Below are positions 35,197-45,868 of a stretch of 64,000 nucleotides of DNA, piece by piece (the first letter of the stretch is position 1; the number at the start of each line of letters is the position of its first letter). Origin of the DNA: Sinanaerobacter sp. ZZT-01 (GTDB lineage Bacteria; Bacillota; Clostridia; Peptostreptococcales; Anaerovoracaceae); assembly GCF_035621135.1 (NCBI RefSeq), contig NZ_CP141728.1, forward strand, positions 2,356,001 to 2,420,000, written 5' to 3'. The notes below the pieces were generated by a model. The model made no database searches. It was given only the letters and a program-made list of their open reading frames with translations, and had not been told where the DNA came from. The position numbers and the translations under genes are program-made.

Positions 35197-36408
35197 ATGT
35201 CAGATAAAAGAAATACTTACATCGTACGCTGCGGTGAAGTCGCATTAAAAGGAATGAACAAACCATATTTTGAACGGATGCTGGTAGACCGTATCCGTAA
35301 AATAATGAAAAAATTTCAGGATATAGAGGTACGAAGAGAAGAAGGCCTTATCTTTGTAAAAACACCAGATAGTTTGAATAAAGATATTGTTACCGGAGAA
35401 ATCTCCAGGGTTTTTGGTGTAGCTTCTATCAGCCCTGCCGTAGAAATTGATATTTCTGAAGGAGATGCAGAAGAGATACTGGATAAGATAGGACAAGAAG
35501 CAGTTTCCTATATGCTTGGCTTAATTAAAGAAAAGGGAATTCAGACGTTTAAAGTGGATGCCAAAAGAGCCAATAAAGCGTTCCCGATAGAGTCGCCGCA
35601 GATTGGACGAATTATTGGAGCAAAGATTTTGATTGGGTGTAAAGTATTGAAGGTAGACGTTCATAAACCTGATTGTAAACTATTTATTTCGGTTAGAAGA
35701 GAAAAAGCATATGTGTTTGAACAAAAGGTATCCGGTTTCGGAGGACTGCCCCTTGGAACAAATGGAAAAGGAATGGTTCTGCTCTCTGGCGGGATTGACA
35801 GTCCGGTAGCTGCGTTTATGATGGCAAAGCGAGGTATGATGATTGAAGCAGTCCACTTTCATTCCTATCCATATACCAGTGAGCGGGCATGGGATAAGGT
35901 ACAGGATTTAGCACGTATAGTAGCCGGATACTGTGGAAGAATTCGGATTCACAGCATAAATTTATTGCCGATTCAAGAGGAAATTGTGCAAAATTGCCCT
36001 GAAGAAGAAATTACAATTTTGGTACGGCGATTTATGATGCGTTTGGCTGAATTGGTGGCAAAAGATACAGGAAGTCTGATGCTGATAACCGGAGAAAATA
36101 TTGGACAAGTTGCAAGTCAGACTGCTGAGGCTTTGGTTGTAACGGATGCATCGGTTCAAATGCCGGTTATGCGACCTTTGATTGCGATGGATAAAGTCGA
36201 TATTATGGATTTGGCAAAACAAATTGGCACGTATGATACCTCTATTTTACCATATGAGGATTGCTGTACGGTATTTTTACCAAAGCACCCATCAACAAAA
36301 CCTAAATTAAATCAAATTTTGGAATCAGAAAGCCATTTAAATGTAGAAGAGTTGATTCGGGCTGCGTTTGAAAGCAGAGAATCGGTTATGATTTATGGGA
36401 AAGAGTAA
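35197..36408 (+). CDS. thiI: tRNA 4-thiouridine synthase ThiI (no rhodanese domain)
   Basis: ThiI adenylates tRNA uridine-8 and inserts sulphur. Domains: ferredoxin-like NFLD and THUMP (about 5-165) and a PP-loop pyrophosphatase domain with SGGIDSPVAAFMM (near 190). The 403-residue length and the absence of a C-terminal rhodanese domain match the Bacillus-type enzyme, which depends on a partner desulfurase. I place the start at ATG 35197, 6 bases after AGGAGG; the frame is open further left without a better signal. Confidence 0.93.
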   Translation: MSDKRNTYIVRCGEVALKGMNKPYFERMLVDRIRKIMKKFQDIEVRREEGLIFVKTPDSLNKDIVTGEISRVFGVASISPAVEIDISEGDAEEILDKIGQEAVSYMLGLIKEKGIQTFKVDAKRANKAFPIESPQIGRIIGAKILIGCKVLKVDVHKPDCKLFISVRREKAYVFEQKVSGFGGLPLGTNGKGMVLLSGGIDSPVAAFMMAKRGMMIEAVHFHSYPYTSERAWDKVQDLARIVAGYCGRIRIHSINLLPIQEEIVQNCPEEEITILVRRFMMRLAELVAKDTGSLMLITGENIGQVASQTAEALVVTDASVQMPVMRPLIAMDKVDIMDLAKQIGTYDTSILPYEDCCTVFLPKHPSTKPKLNQILESESHLNVEELIRAAFESRESVMIYGKE

Positions 36409-36441
36409 GACATTAAATCAAATAGAAAGGAAGAAGGATCA

Positions 36442-38532
36442 TTGAAGCTTGTAATTGCAGAAAAGCCTAGTGTGGCAAAAGAGATCGCAAGAGTCATTGG
36501 AGCCTCTAAGAAGGAAAACGGTTTTTTTTCAGGCGGAGAATATTTGGTTTCATGGTGTGTGGGTCATTTGGTTGAGACGGTTATGCCAGAAGCTTATAAT
36601 GCAGAGTACCGGAAATGGAATATTTTTGATTTACCGATCATTCCAAATGAATGGAAGTATAAGGTAACGGAAGCGACACAAAGTCAGTTCCAAATCCTGA
36701 AAAATTTAATGGATTTAGAAAAGGTAACAGAGATTATCTGTGCAACAGATGCAGGACGTGAAGGGGAGTTGATTTTTCGTCTTGTTTATTATCAGGCTGC
36801 TTGCAGAAAGCCATTTCAAAGGCTGTGGATTAGTTCAATGGAGACAAAAGCGATCAAAGAAGGGTTTGAGAAATTAAAAGAGGGAACAAAGTATGACCGT
36901 CTATATCAAGCAGCCTTGGCAAGAATGCAGGCAGATTGGCTGGTGGGCATCAACTTTTCGAGACTGTTTGGTTGCCTTTCTTATACGAATCTGAATGTAG
37001 GCAGGGTACAGACGCCTACCATTAATCTTATGGTAGAACGTCAAAGAGCGATTGATCAATTTGATGCAAAACCGTATTATATATTAACTGCAGATTGCAA
37101 AGAGTTTACTGCGACAAATCGTGTGGAAACCGAGCAGGAAAGCAAGCGGATTTTAGAAAAGTGCAATGGAAGAGATGCGTTCGTGTCCTCATTGACAAAG
37201 TCGCCGGTGAAAGAGAATCCTCCGGCTTTGTATGACTTGACAACTTTGCAGAGAGATGCGAATAAGTTATTGGGATTTTCAGCGCAAAAAACCTTAGATT
37301 ATACCCAAAATCTTTATGAAAAAAAGTTAGTAACCTATCCGAGAACCGATAGCCGATATCTTACCTCGGATATGGGGGATACAACGATGCAAATTCTACG
37401 AGGCATTCTAAGTGCTTCTTATTTGAAGGAAGAAACGAGAGCGCTGTATAAGGATCAGGTTTTGGAGCTAGATCGCTTGATTAATGATAAAAAAGTAACG
37501 GATCATCATGCAATTTTACCAACAATAGAAGCCTCCAAAGTCAAAGTGAAAATGACACCGGAGGAAGGAAGTGTTTTCCTTTTAATTGTATACCGTTTGC
37601 TGGAAGCGGCCTATCTTCCTCATGAATATATTAAAACAGAGATCGCATTATCTATCGAAGGAGAAGCATTTAAAGCATCTGGCCGACAGATTACAGAGGA
37701 TGGATTTAAGCAGATTCACAGACAATTAGCGGAAACATTGCAAGAAAGAACAAAAAAGAAAAAGAAGAAAAGTGAAAAGGAAGATCAAATTTTACCTCAA
37801 TTGTCGGAAGGAGATTGCATTCCTAAAGTAAAGATTACCTCTAAAGAAAACAAGACAAGTCCTCCAAAACCTTATACAGAGGATACACTTCTTTCTGCAA
37901 TGGAAAATGCAATGAAAACATTAGAAGATGAAAAATTGAAAAAAGAAGTTTCCGGTGCAGGACTTGGAACTCCGGCTACCAGAGCAGGGATTATTGAAAA
38001 GATTATAAAGACACAATTTATTGAACGAAAAGGGAAAAAATTGATTCCGACTGAAAAAGCTTACCGTCTGGTCGAGACTGTACCCGAAAAAGTAAAAAGC
38101 GCACAGCTCACTGCAGAATGGGAGCAGAAATTAGAATGGATTTACAAAGGTGAATTGCAGGCAGAAGTATTTCTTTCAGAGATCGAATCCTTTGTCGAGG
38201 AAATCATACATACCTACCAAGCAAAGGTAGATGAGAGAGGGCGTGAAATCATTGGGTGCTGTCCTCGATGCGGAAAAAATATCTACGAAGGGAAAGTCAA
38301 TTATTATTGTGAGACCGGAAGAGAGTGCAATTTTGTAATTTGGAAAAAAGATCGCTTCTTCGAAGAAAGAAGAAAGCCGTTAACGAAGCCAATGGTCGAA
38401 GCTTTCTTAAAGAAAGGCCGCATTAAGGCAGCGAATCTTTACTCGAAAAAGAAAGATTGCTATTACACAGCATACATCATTATGGTTGATACAGGGGAGT
38501 ATGTGAATTTTCGTTTATACTTTCCGTCCTGA
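36442..38532 (+). CDS. topB: DNA topoisomerase III
   Basis: This is a type IA topoisomerase that decatenates DNA. It starts with the Toprim domain (MKLVIAEKPSVAKEIARVIG, ATDAGREGELIFR), with catalytic Tyr in LVTYPRTDSRYL, and ends with a zinc-ribbon-like segment (GCCPRCGKNIYEG, YYCETGREC). Length 696 matches TopB. Start codon TTG at 36442 after AGGAAGAAGG. Between about 435 and 475 is a Lys-rich linker (TKKKKKKSEKED). Confidence 0.94.
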   Translation: MKLVIAEKPSVAKEIARVIGASKKENGFFSGGEYLVSWCVGHLVETVMPEAYNAEYRKWNIFDLPIIPNEWKYKVTEATQSQFQILKNLMDLEKVTEIICATDAGREGELIFRLVYYQAACRKPFQRLWISSMETKAIKEGFEKLKEGTKYDRLYQAALARMQADWLVGINFSRLFGCLSYTNLNVGRVQTPTINLMVERQRAIDQFDAKPYYILTADCKEFTATNRVETEQESKRILEKCNGRDAFVSSLTKSPVKENPPALYDLTTLQRDANKLLGFSAQKTLDYTQNLYEKKLVTYPRTDSRYLTSDMGDTTMQILRGILSASYLKEETRALYKDQVLELDRLINDKKVTDHHAILPTIEASKVKVKMTPEEGSVFLLIVYRLLEAAYLPHEYIKTEIALSIEGEAFKASGRQITEDGFKQIHRQLAETLQERTKKKKKKSEKEDQILPQLSEGDCIPKVKITSKENKTSPPKPYTEDTLLSAMENAMKTLEDEKLKKEVSGAGLGTPATRAGIIEKIIKTQFIERKGKKLIPTEKAYRLVETVPEKVKSAQLTAEWEQKLEWIYKGELQAEVFLSEIESFVEEIIHTYQAKVDERGREIIGCCPRCGKNIYEGKVNYYCETGRECNFVIWKKDRFFEERRKPLTKPMVEAFLKKGRIKAANLYSKKKDCYYTAYIIMVDTGEYVNFRLYFPS

Positions 38533-38622
38533 TTCGACAAAAATACAAGGCAACCCCTATTTTCTCTTAAGGACAAGCTGAAAAATCAGAGGTATACTCT
38601 AGAAGGGAGGGGGTTTTTTATT

Positions 38623-38982
38623 ATGAAATTAACATCAGAGATAACGGAAAGCAGTTTGATTGTTCGACTAGAAGGCGAACTCGATCATCATTCTGCCGCT
38701 GAAGTCAGAGCAAAAATTGACCAAATGATTGACACCTCAGAAAGAAAGAACCTCATTTTTTCTTTTCAGGGTGTCACCTTTATGGATAGCGCAGGCATTG
38801 GAGTAGTTATGGGTCGGTATAACAAAATGAAAGAAATAGGCGGAAAAGTTATGGTTTCGGAATGTAATGACTATGCAAAGCGTATATTAGAAATGTCGGG
38901 GCTTTTTACCATTGCACCTTACTGCGGAACGGTGGAACAAGCTATAAAAACTTGCGGTGAAATGCAATCTCATATGGAGTAG
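38623..38982 (+). CDS. spoIIAA: Anti-sigma F factor antagonist SpoIIAA
   Basis: This STAS-domain protein frees sigma F from SpoIIAB in the forespore. The phosphorylation-site Ser lies in VTFMDSAGIGVVMGRY. Length 119 matches. It is the first gene of the classical spoIIAA-spoIIAB-sigF operon, preceded by GAAGGGAGGGGG. Confidence 0.95.
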   Translation: MKLTSEITESSLIVRLEGELDHHSAAEVRAKIDQMIDTSERKNLIFSFQGVTFMDSAGIGVVMGRYNKMKEIGGKVMVSECNDYAKRILEMSGLFTIAPYCGTVEQAIKTCGEMQSHME

Positions 38983-38999
38983 AAAGGAGTGATGAACGG

Positions 39000-39437
39000 A
39001 TGAAATATAAAAATGAAGTGAAATTGCAATTTCCAAGCCATTCGGAGAATGAGGCTTTTTCTCGAGCTGCAGTAGCTGCTTTTGCAGTGCAGCTGGATCC
39101 TACGGTTGAGGAATTAACGGAGATAAAAACAGCTATTTCAGAAGCGGTAAGCAATGCAATTATTCATGCATATGATGAAGCCGAAGACGGTTTAGTTACC
39201 GTTGAGGTGAAATATACAGAAGATCGTAGATTAATCATGATTGTTTCAGATGACGGTGTTGGAATTGGAGACATCGAGAAAGCGAAGGAACCACTCTACA
39301 CGTCGAAGGGGGGAGAAGAACGCTCCGGTATGGGCTTTACCGTAATGGAAAGCTTTACAGACCGTTTGGAAATAACATCGAAGCCGGGAGAGGGGACAAA
39401 GGTAACGATGATGAAACAATTGGATTCATTACTATGA
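39000..39437 (+). CDS. spoIIAB: Anti-sigma F factor and kinase SpoIIAB
   Basis: This GHKL-fold Ser kinase holds sigma F inactive and phosphorylates SpoIIAA. N box TAISEAVSNAIIHAYDE, G1 box IVSDDGVGIGD and G2 region GEERSGMGFTVM are present. Length is 145. Its stop overlaps the sigF start by 4 bp. Confidence 0.95.
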   Translation: MKYKNEVKLQFPSHSENEAFSRAAVAAFAVQLDPTVEELTEIKTAISEAVSNAIIHAYDEAEDGLVTVEVKYTEDRRLIMIVSDDGVGIGDIEKAKEPLYTSKGGEERSGMGFTVMESFTDRLEITSKPGEGTKVTMMKQLDSLL

Positions 39438-40168
39438 TTGGCAATAACGCCTATTCCTGCAAAGAAGATACATATGAATTGATCGCGCGGGCTCAACGTG
39501 GTGAGGAAGACGCAAAAGAAGATCTCATTTATCAGAATACGGGACTGGTAAAAAGCATTGCATTAAAATTTATTGGGTCAGGCTATGAGCTGGATGATTT
39601 GCTCCAGCTGGGATATATTGGTCTGTTAAAGGCAGTGGAGCGTTTTGATACCAGTTATGGTGTCATGTTTTCCACCTATGCAGTGCCGATGATATTGGGA
39701 GAAATTAAGAGATATTTGCGTGATGACGGCCGTATTAAGGTGGGACGTCAAATAAAGCTGGATATTAAGCGCATGAAAAAAATTCAAGAAGAATTCTGCC
39801 AAAAAACAAGCCGATACCCCAAGGTAAGTGAGCTGGCAGAAGAAATGGAAATGGATACGGAACAAATTCTCTCTCTTATGGAAGCAAGAGATGCGATGAC
39901 AAGTTTAGAAAGCTTGGATGATCCGGAACGTTGCCAGCAGGAATACTCGGACGATTTTCGAGATGTAGAAGAAAAACAAGTAAACATGATACAGTTAAAG
40001 GGTATTATTTGTCATTTAGCCGAGCAAGAAAGGCAAGTTGTTGTATTGCGCTATTTTAAGGATATGACGCAACAGCAAATTGCAACAAAGCTTGGAATTT
40101 CACAGGTTCAAGTTTCACGTATTGAGAAGCGGGTGCTTGCATTTCTACGGAAAGAAATGCAGTTTTAG
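39434..40168 (+). CDS. sigF: RNA polymerase sigma-F factor
   Basis: This is the first forespore-specific sigma factor. Region 2 (DLIYQNTGLVKSIALKF, DLLQLGYIGLLKAVERFD), region 3 and region 4 (VVVLRYFKDMTQQQIATKLG, SQVQVSRIEKRVLAFLR) are all visible. Length 244 matches SigF. Translational coupling to spoIIAB by ATGA overlap. It confirms an endospore-forming host. Confidence 0.95.
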   Translation: MIGNNAYSCKEDTYELIARAQRGEEDAKEDLIYQNTGLVKSIALKFIGSGYELDDLLQLGYIGLLKAVERFDTSYGVMFSTYAVPMILGEIKRYLRDDGRIKVGRQIKLDIKRMKKIQEEFCQKTSRYPKVSELAEEMEMDTEQILSLMEARDAMTSLESLDDPERCQQEYSDDFRDVEEKQVNMIQLKGIICHLAEQERQVVVLRYFKDMTQQQIATKLGISQVQVSRIEKRVLAFLRKEMQF

Positions 40169-40365
40169 GAAAATATCGACGGCATTTTAGGAAAAGTGGC
40201 AAAAAATTTGATAAAAATATTGACAAAAATAAAACAAAGAGTTGCAAATTGGTGAGAAATGTAGTTTACTAGTATTGTACGCTGTTAATTATGTAACAAT
40301 AGACGAAACAGCATATGAACCTGCAAAAAGGTGGACCTGTTAAATAATAATAAGGAGGCATAGAC

Positions 40366-41508
40366 ATGAACTTTCAATTAACGAAAGAACAAGAGTTTGT
40401 AAGAAAAATGGTAAGAGAGTTTGCTGTTAATGAAGTGGAACCGCTTGCTGCTGAAATTGATGCAGAGCATAGATTTCCTGTTGAAACAGTAAAAAAAATG
40501 GCTGACTACGGTTTGCTGGGAGTACCATTCCCAAGAGAATACGGTGGTGCAGGAAGCGATCATATTGCTTATGCGATCACAGTTGAAGAACTTTCCAGAG
40601 TATGCGGTTCAACAGGCGTTATCTGTTCTGCTCATACTTCCCTTTGTGGATGGCCGATCTGGAACTACGGTACAGAAGAGCAGAAACAAAAATATTTAGT
40701 ACCTCTTGCTAAGGGTGAAGCTCTTGGTGCATTTGGTTTAACAGAACCAAACGCTGGTACAGATGCTGCTGGACAGCAGACAAAAGCTGTTGACATGGGC
40801 GACCACTGGTTACTAAATGGAAGTAAAGTATTTATTACAAATGGTGGATTTGCTGATACTTTTATCGTAATGGCTATGACAGATAAGTCAAAAGGAACCA
40901 GAGGCGGTATCTCTGCATTCATCGTAGAAAAAGGATTTAAAGGATTCTCTATCGGAAAAACAGAAGATAAACTAGGTATCTGTGCTTCTTCTACAACAGA
41001 GTTAATTTTTGAAGATTGCGTTGTTCCGAAGGAAAATTTGCTTGGTGAAATTGGTGACGGATTTAAAATTGCGATGTCAACATTAGATGGTGGTCGTATC
41101 GGTATTGCCTCTCAGGCTCTTGGCATTGCGCAGGGAGCATTTGATGTAACCGTTGAATATATGAAAGCTAGAAAGCAGTTTGGAAAGAGCCTTTCCAAAA
41201 TGCAGGCACTTCAGTTTGAAATGGCTGATATGAAGACAAGAATCGAAGCTTCAAGACTTCTGATTTATGAAGCAGCAAACAAGAAAGATAAGCATATGAA
41301 GTATAGTGTAAATGCTGCTATGGCTAAATTATTTGCAGCAGAAACTGCTATGTATGTAACAACTAAGTGCGTACAGTTCCATGGTGGTTATGGATATACA
41401 AAGGATTATCCGGTAGAACGTATGATGAGAGATGCTAAGATTACTGAGATCTATGAAGGTACTTCTGAAGTACAGAAGATGGTAATCGCTGGCGAAGTCT
41501 TTAAGTAA
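40366..41508 (+). CDS. bcd: Butyryl-CoA dehydrogenase
   Basis: This FAD enzyme reduces crotonyl-CoA to butyryl-CoA and, with EtfAB, can bifurcate electrons to ferredoxin. Acyl-CoA dehydrogenase signatures are clear: [30 protein letters not shown], and the catalytic Glu in [17 protein letters not shown]. Length 380. It heads the bcd-etfB-etfA operon with an AAGGAGG ribosome binding site. Base composition suggests high expression (many CTT/TCT/GCT codons). Confidence 0.95.
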   Translation: MNFQLTKEQEFVRKMVREFAVNEVEPLAAEIDAEHRFPVETVKKMADYGLLGVPFPREYGGAGSDHIAYAITVEELSRVCGSTGVICSAHTSLCGWPIWNYGTEEQKQKYLVPLAKGEALGAFGLTEPNAGTDAAGQQTKAVDMGDHWLLNGSKVFITNGGFADTFIVMAMTDKSKGTRGGISAFIVEKGFKGFSIGKTEDKLGICASSTTELIFEDCVVPKENLLGEIGDGFKIAMSTLDGGRIGIASQALGIAQGAFDVTVEYMKARKQFGKSLSKMQALQFEMADMKTRIEASRLLIYEAANKKDKHMKYSVNAAMAKLFAAETAMYVTTKCVQFHGGYGYTKDYPVERMMRDAKITEIYEGTSEVQKMVIAGEVFK

Positions 41509-41533
41509 ATAAATCAGAGGGAGGAAATATACA

Positions 41534-42334
41534 ATGAGAATTATTGTTTGTGCAAAGCAAGTTCCGGATACGAGTGAAGTAAGAATCGACCCGGTTAAGA
41601 AAACTATCATAAGAGATGGCGTTCCAAGCATTTTGAATCCAGATGATGCAAATGCATTGGAAGAGGCTTTAAGAATTAAGGACAACAACCCGGATGTTAC
41701 AGTATCTGTAGTAACAATGGGACCACCACAGGCTAAAGACATGCTGATTGAATGCTTAGCAATGGGTGCAGATGAAGGGGTATTGATCAGTGACAGAGCA
41801 GTAGGTGGTTCTGATACTTGGGCAACTTCCAACGCATTATCTGCTACAATTGCAAAGATGGGTCCTTTCGATATGATTTTTGCTGGACGTCAGGCAATTG
41901 ACGGAGATACCGCTCAGGTAGGACCGCAGATTGCTGAAAAACTAGATTTACCTCAGGTTACTTATGTAACTGAGTTCGAAATTGCAAAAAATTTAAAGGA
42001 CATTAAAGTTAAGAGACAGTTAGAAGATGGATATGAAGAAATTGAAATCCAGACTCCTTGCATGTTGACGGCAATTAAAGAATTAAACTCTCCTAGATAC
42101 ATGTCAATTGGCGGTATTGTAGATGCTTGCAGCGCAGATGCAGACATCAAAGTTTGGAATGCAAAAGACATTGAGGTAGACTTAAAAACTGTAGGTCTTG
42201 AAGCATCTCCAACAAATGTATACCGTTCCTTTACACCGGCGCCAAAGGGAAAAGGTATTATGATTGAAGGCGACAGTGTAAAAGAACAGGCAAAAGTGCT
42301 TTTAACTCATTTAAAGGCGAAGCATCTTATCTAA
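41534..42334 (+). CDS. etfB: Electron transfer flavoprotein, beta subunit
   Basis: EtfB passes electrons between NADH, ferredoxin and butyryl-CoA dehydrogenase. IVCAKQVPDTSEVRIDP, DDANALEEALRI and the AMP/FAD-binding GRQAIDGDTAQVGPQIAE are characteristic. Length 266. It lies between bcd and etfA. Confidence 0.94.
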   Translation: MRIIVCAKQVPDTSEVRIDPVKKTIIRDGVPSILNPDDANALEEALRIKDNNPDVTVSVVTMGPPQAKDMLIECLAMGADEGVLISDRAVGGSDTWATSNALSATIAKMGPFDMIFAGRQAIDGDTAQVGPQIAEKLDLPQVTYVTEFEIAKNLKDIKVKRQLEDGYEEIEIQTPCMLTAIKELNSPRYMSIGGIVDACSADADIKVWNAKDIEVDLKTVGLEASPTNVYRSFTPAPKGKGIMIEGDSVKEQAKVLLTHLKAKHLI

Positions 42335-42356
42335 TTAAAGAAGGAGGAAATATAAA

Positions 42357-43619
42357 ATGGCAATTAAAGTTATAAAGGACCTTTGCAGAGGATGCAAAAT
42401 GTGTATCAAAGCATGTCCGTTCCAAGCAATTGATATGGATGGAAAAATTGCTGTCATCAATGAAAAATGTACAGCTTGCGGCGCTTGTGTCAGTGCATGC
42501 CCATTCAAGGCAATTGAAAAGACTGTAGATGAAGAAGTAGTAGACTTATCTGCATATAAGCATATTTGGGTATACGCTGAACAAAGACAAGGCGAATTGA
42601 TGGGCGTTGCTCGTGAATTACTTGGTGAAGGTCATAGACTTTCCAGAGAGATCAGCGATGATACACAGGTTTGTGCAGTTTTAGTGGGTAACAAAGTTGA
42701 GCATTTAGCAAAAGAGTGCTACGAATATGGTGCTGACAAAGTTTATTTATTAGAAGATGCTAAATTAGAGAACTTTACAACCGATGCTTATACGAAGGTT
42801 ATCGTTGATGCAATCAATGAGTACAAGCCGGAAATCGTTCTTTACGGTGCAACTCATATTGGTAGAGACTTAGCTCCACGTGTAGCAGCTAGATTAAACA
42901 CTGGTTTAACTGCTGACTGTACAAAGCTTGATGTAAAGGTTTCTAGCTATATTGACTATTGCAATAAAAATACAACTTTAGATACTTCTTCTTTAGACCC
43001 TAACGATACGGATACAGGCTTAAAGCAGACTCGTCCTGCATTCGGCGGTAACTTGATGGCTACCATCATCTGCCCTAAGACAAGACCTCAGATGTCAACT
43101 GTAAGACCTGGAGTAATGTCTAAGAGAGAAAGAGATCCAAAGGCTAACGGAGAACTGGTTAAGGTTGATGTAAAGATTGCAGATTCCGATATCAGAACAA
43201 AGGTGATTAACATTGTTAAGGAAGCAAAAGAAAAAGTATCTTTAGTTGATGCTGAATTCATTTGTTCCGGCGGGCGTGGTCTTTGCGGTCCAGAAGGTTT
43301 TGATTTAATTAAGAAGTTTGCTGATAAGGTTGGCGGAGTTGTTGGTTCTTCCCGTGCTTGCGTAGACAATGGCTGGATTGATCACTCTCATCAGGTAGGA
43401 CAGACTGGTACGACTGTAAAACCTGTAGTCTACTTTGCTTGTGGTATTTCCGGAGCCATTCAGCATTTAGCTGGTATGCAGTCTTCTGATATTATTATTG
43501 CAATTAACAAAGATCCAGATGCTCCTATTTTCAGCGTAGCTGATTATGGTATTGTGGGTGACCTTTATAAGGTAATTCCTCAGATTATGGAAGAGTGGGA
43601 TAATATAGAAGCATTATAA
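42357..43619 (+). CDS. etfA: Electron transfer flavoprotein alpha subunit with N-terminal ferredoxin domain
   Basis: Residues 1-60 form a bacterial ferredoxin-like domain with two 4Fe-4S motifs ([12 protein letters not shown] and [12 protein letters not shown]). The rest is EtfA, with the FAD-binding segments [20 protein letters not shown] and [16 protein letters not shown]. Length 420 versus about 340 for plain EtfA. Fusions of this kind are known in some anaerobes and suggest an extra electron entry or exit point. Last gene of the operon. Confidence 0.94.
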   Translation: MAIKVIKDLCRGCKMCIKACPFQAIDMDGKIAVINEKCTACGACVSACPFKAIEKTVDEEVVDLSAYKHIWVYAEQRQGELMGVARELLGEGHRLSREISDDTQVCAVLVGNKVEHLAKECYEYGADKVYLLEDAKLENFTTDAYTKVIVDAINEYKPEIVLYGATHIGRDLAPRVAARLNTGLTADCTKLDVKVSSYIDYCNKNTTLDTSSLDPNDTDTGLKQTRPAFGGNLMATIICPKTRPQMSTVRPGVMSKRERDPKANGELVKVDVKIADSDIRTKVINIVKEAKEKVSLVDAEFICSGGRGLCGPEGFDLIKKFADKVGGVVGSSRACVDNGWIDHSHQVGQTGTTVKPVVYFACGISGAIQHLAGMQSSDIIIAINKDPDAPIFSVADYGIVGDLYKVIPQIMEEWDNIEAL

Positions 43620-43655
43620 TGCTTCCCAAAATAAGATTAGATTTAAAATCTGATA

Positions 43656-43686
43656 AAAAACAGAGCGCATAGCGCTCTGTTTTTGT
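43656..43686. terminator. Bidirectional terminator between etfA and buk
   Basis: AAAAACAGAGCGC / GCGCTCTGTTTTT arms around ATA, between two convergent genes. Confidence 0.9.
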
Positions 43687-43699
43687 GTTATCTATTCTA

Positions 43700-44779
43700 T
43701 TATTTATTTTGCGGTTCTATATATTCTGCGGCTGTCTCTTCACCCTTCAGAATGCGAAGCGTTCCAAGGGCGAGCGATTCCATTTCATCTTCGCCGGGAA
43801 CAATTTCCACCGGAGCCATAAATTTAACACGTTTTGCAATCAATCCGGTTAGAAGTTTTGAATAGGCGGCTCCGCCAGTGAGAATAATAAAATCGATGTT
43901 GCCTTCTAATACAGTAGACATTTCTCCGATACTCTTAGCAGCTTGATAAGCCATTGCATGATAGACTAATTCAGCATATTGATCTCCATCCGCAATCATC
44001 TTTTCAACTTCACGACAGTCCTTTGTATTTAAAAGAGCTTGCAGGCCTCCCATTCCCCGAATTTTTCGAGTCATTTCTCGCTTTGTGTATTTACCGGAGT
44101 AACACATATCAATTACGTATAAAAGCGGAACGCTGCCGGAACGTTCTGGTGAGAAAGCACCGGCATCATCACGAACACAATCGACAATTCGTCCTTTTTC
44201 ATGTGCACCGACAGAAAAGCCGCCGCCGAGATGTGCGACGATTACATTCAAATCACTGTACTTTTTCCCATGTTTTTCTGCAACCTTCCGCCCGATTGCT
44301 TTTTGGTTTAATACGTGGCAAAGACTTTCTCTTTTAATATCGGGAACACCGGTTACACGGGCTATGTCCTTAAATTCATCTGACCCGACACAATCATAGA
44401 TGTAAGCGGGAATATTTAATGGAGAAGCGATTGCTTCAGCAATGATTGCACCTAAATTGGATGCGTGTTCGGAGATCGGGCCGTCTATGATTCGCTTTTT
44501 CATTGTTTCATTGACCAGATAGCCTCCAGCGTGTACAAAGGGAAGAAGGCCGCCTCTGCCAACAATTGCATTTAATTCTTTTAAATTCAGATTATGTTTT
44601 TTTATCATGTCTAAAACGATTTGAGTACGAAAGCCGAGTTGATCGGGAATCTCATCAAAATCAGCTAAATCATTTGCTGAATGATTTAGAGATTCCACGA
44701 ACAAGCAGGTTTTTTCTTCAAAGAATGCTACTTTTGTTGAAGTTGAGCCAGGATTAATAACCAGAATTTTATATCCCAT
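43700..44779 (-). CDS. buk: Butyrate kinase
   Basis: Butyrate kinase makes butyrate and ATP from butyryl-phosphate. The ASKHA-fold start (YKILVINPGSTSTKVAFFE) and NVIVAHLGGGFSVGAHEKGR and FIILTGGAAYSKLL are characteristic. ATG at 44779 is chosen because AAGGAGA lies 8 bases before it and the resulting 359 residues match the family; the frame is open further upstream inside ptb's end. It follows ptb by 17 bp. Confidence 0.94.
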   Translation of the reverse strand: MGYKILVINPGSTSTKVAFFEEKTCLFVESLNHSANDLADFDEIPDQLGFRTQIVLDMIKKHNLNLKELNAIVGRGGLLPFVHAGGYLVNETMKKRIIDGPISEHASNLGAIIAEAIASPLNIPAYIYDCVGSDEFKDIARVTGVPDIKRESLCHVLNQKAIGRKVAEKHGKKYSDLNVIVAHLGGGFSVGAHEKGRIVDCVRDDAGAFSPERSGSVPLLYVIDMCYSGKYTKREMTRKIRGMGGLQALLNTKDCREVEKMIADGDQYAELVYHAMAYQAAKSIGEMSTVLEGNIDFIILTGGAAYSKLLTGLIAKRVKFMAPVEIVPGEDEMESLALGTLRILKGEETAAEYIEPQNK

Positions 44780-44796
44780 TGTATTTTGTCTCCTTC

Positions 44797-45696
44797 TTAT
44801 TTTTTTTGCATGATGCATGCAAGTGCCAGCGAATTTAGTTTTCCCTCTGCATTTTCAGCACGAGAAGTCATTACAATTGGATTAGCGGCGCCAAGTACGA
44901 CACCTGCCATCTTTGCCCCAGCACAATACATAAGTGCCTTTCCCACCATATTTCCAGCCTCAATATTGGGAACAAGAAATAGGTCTACTTCTCCGGAAAC
45001 GGCACTTTTAATTTTTTTATGCAGTGCCGCTTCTTTCGAAAGGGCAACATCTAGCGCAATTGGGCCTTCAATGACTGACTTTGGGAGATTTCCTTCCTTA
45101 GAAAGTGCCACTAGTTTTGCAGCATCTACCGTTGCAGGCATTTTGGGATTTACCATTTCATTTGCTGTTAAAAGGGCGACATTTGGGCACGGAGTCCCTA
45201 ATGCGTGGAGTGCTTCAATTCCATTACTGAGGATTTGTATTTTGGCATTCAGATCTGGAAATGTATTCATGCCGCCATCTGTATAATAAGCTAATTTTTT
45301 AAATCCAGGAATTTCAAAAACAGCTAAATGCGATAAGAGTTTACCGGTTCTGAGTCCGACTTCCTCATTTAAAACGGCTTTCAGAAAAATACTGCTGTTA
45401 ACGAGACCTTTCATAAGAATGTCAGCTTTTCCGTCATGTACACATTTTGTTGCAGAAAGGGCAGCTTCTTTTTCATCTTTTACATCGATAATTTCTACCT
45501 CTTGGGAAAATCCAATTTCATTCTTGATTGCTTTAATTTTTGTTTTGTCGCCGATTAAAATGGCTTCTGCAATCTGCAGCTCATAAGCTTGTTTTATTGT
45601 TTCTAAGACTTCCTTGTCCTCCGCGGCGGCAACAGCAATCTTTGCGCAGGCACCCGCTTTTAAAGCATCGCGAATTTCAGAATATCGATAATACAT
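44797..45696 (-). CDS. ptb: Phosphate butyryltransferase
   Basis: Ptb converts butyryl-CoA to butyryl-phosphate. The 299-residue protein has the PTA_PTB fold, with DILMKGLVNSSIFLKAVLN, LLSHLAVFEIPGF, TDGGMNTFPDLNAKIQI and GPIALDVALSKEAALHK. ATG at 45696 follows GAAAGGAGTTTTTTT; the frame extends 20 codons further without a ribosome binding site. It forms an operon with buk, opposite to bcd-etf but in the same pathway. Confidence 0.93.
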   Translation of the reverse strand: MYYRYSEIRDALKAGACAKIAVAAAEDKEVLETIKQAYELQIAEAILIGDKTKIKAIKNEIGFSQEVEIIDVKDEKEAALSATKCVHDGKADILMKGLVNSSIFLKAVLNEEVGLRTGKLLSHLAVFEIPGFKKLAYYTDGGMNTFPDLNAKIQILSNGIEALHALGTPCPNVALLTANEMVNPKMPATVDAAKLVALSKEGNLPKSVIEGPIALDVALSKEAALHKKIKSAVSGEVDLFLVPNIEAGNMVGKALMYCAGAKMAGVVLGAANPIVMTSRAENAEGKLNSLALACIMQKK

Positions 45697-45868
45697 AAAA
45701 AAACTCCTTTCAAAGAAATATATTCTTATTATTTCATAGAATGAACTTGTTTTCAATAAAAAGCATGGATCAATTGTACATAAAATTGGAAATATTATTT
45801 TTCAAAAATGTATGTTTATTTTTTCTTTAAAGGAAAGAATAAACAGAAAGGAAGGAGTGTTTTTTAAA

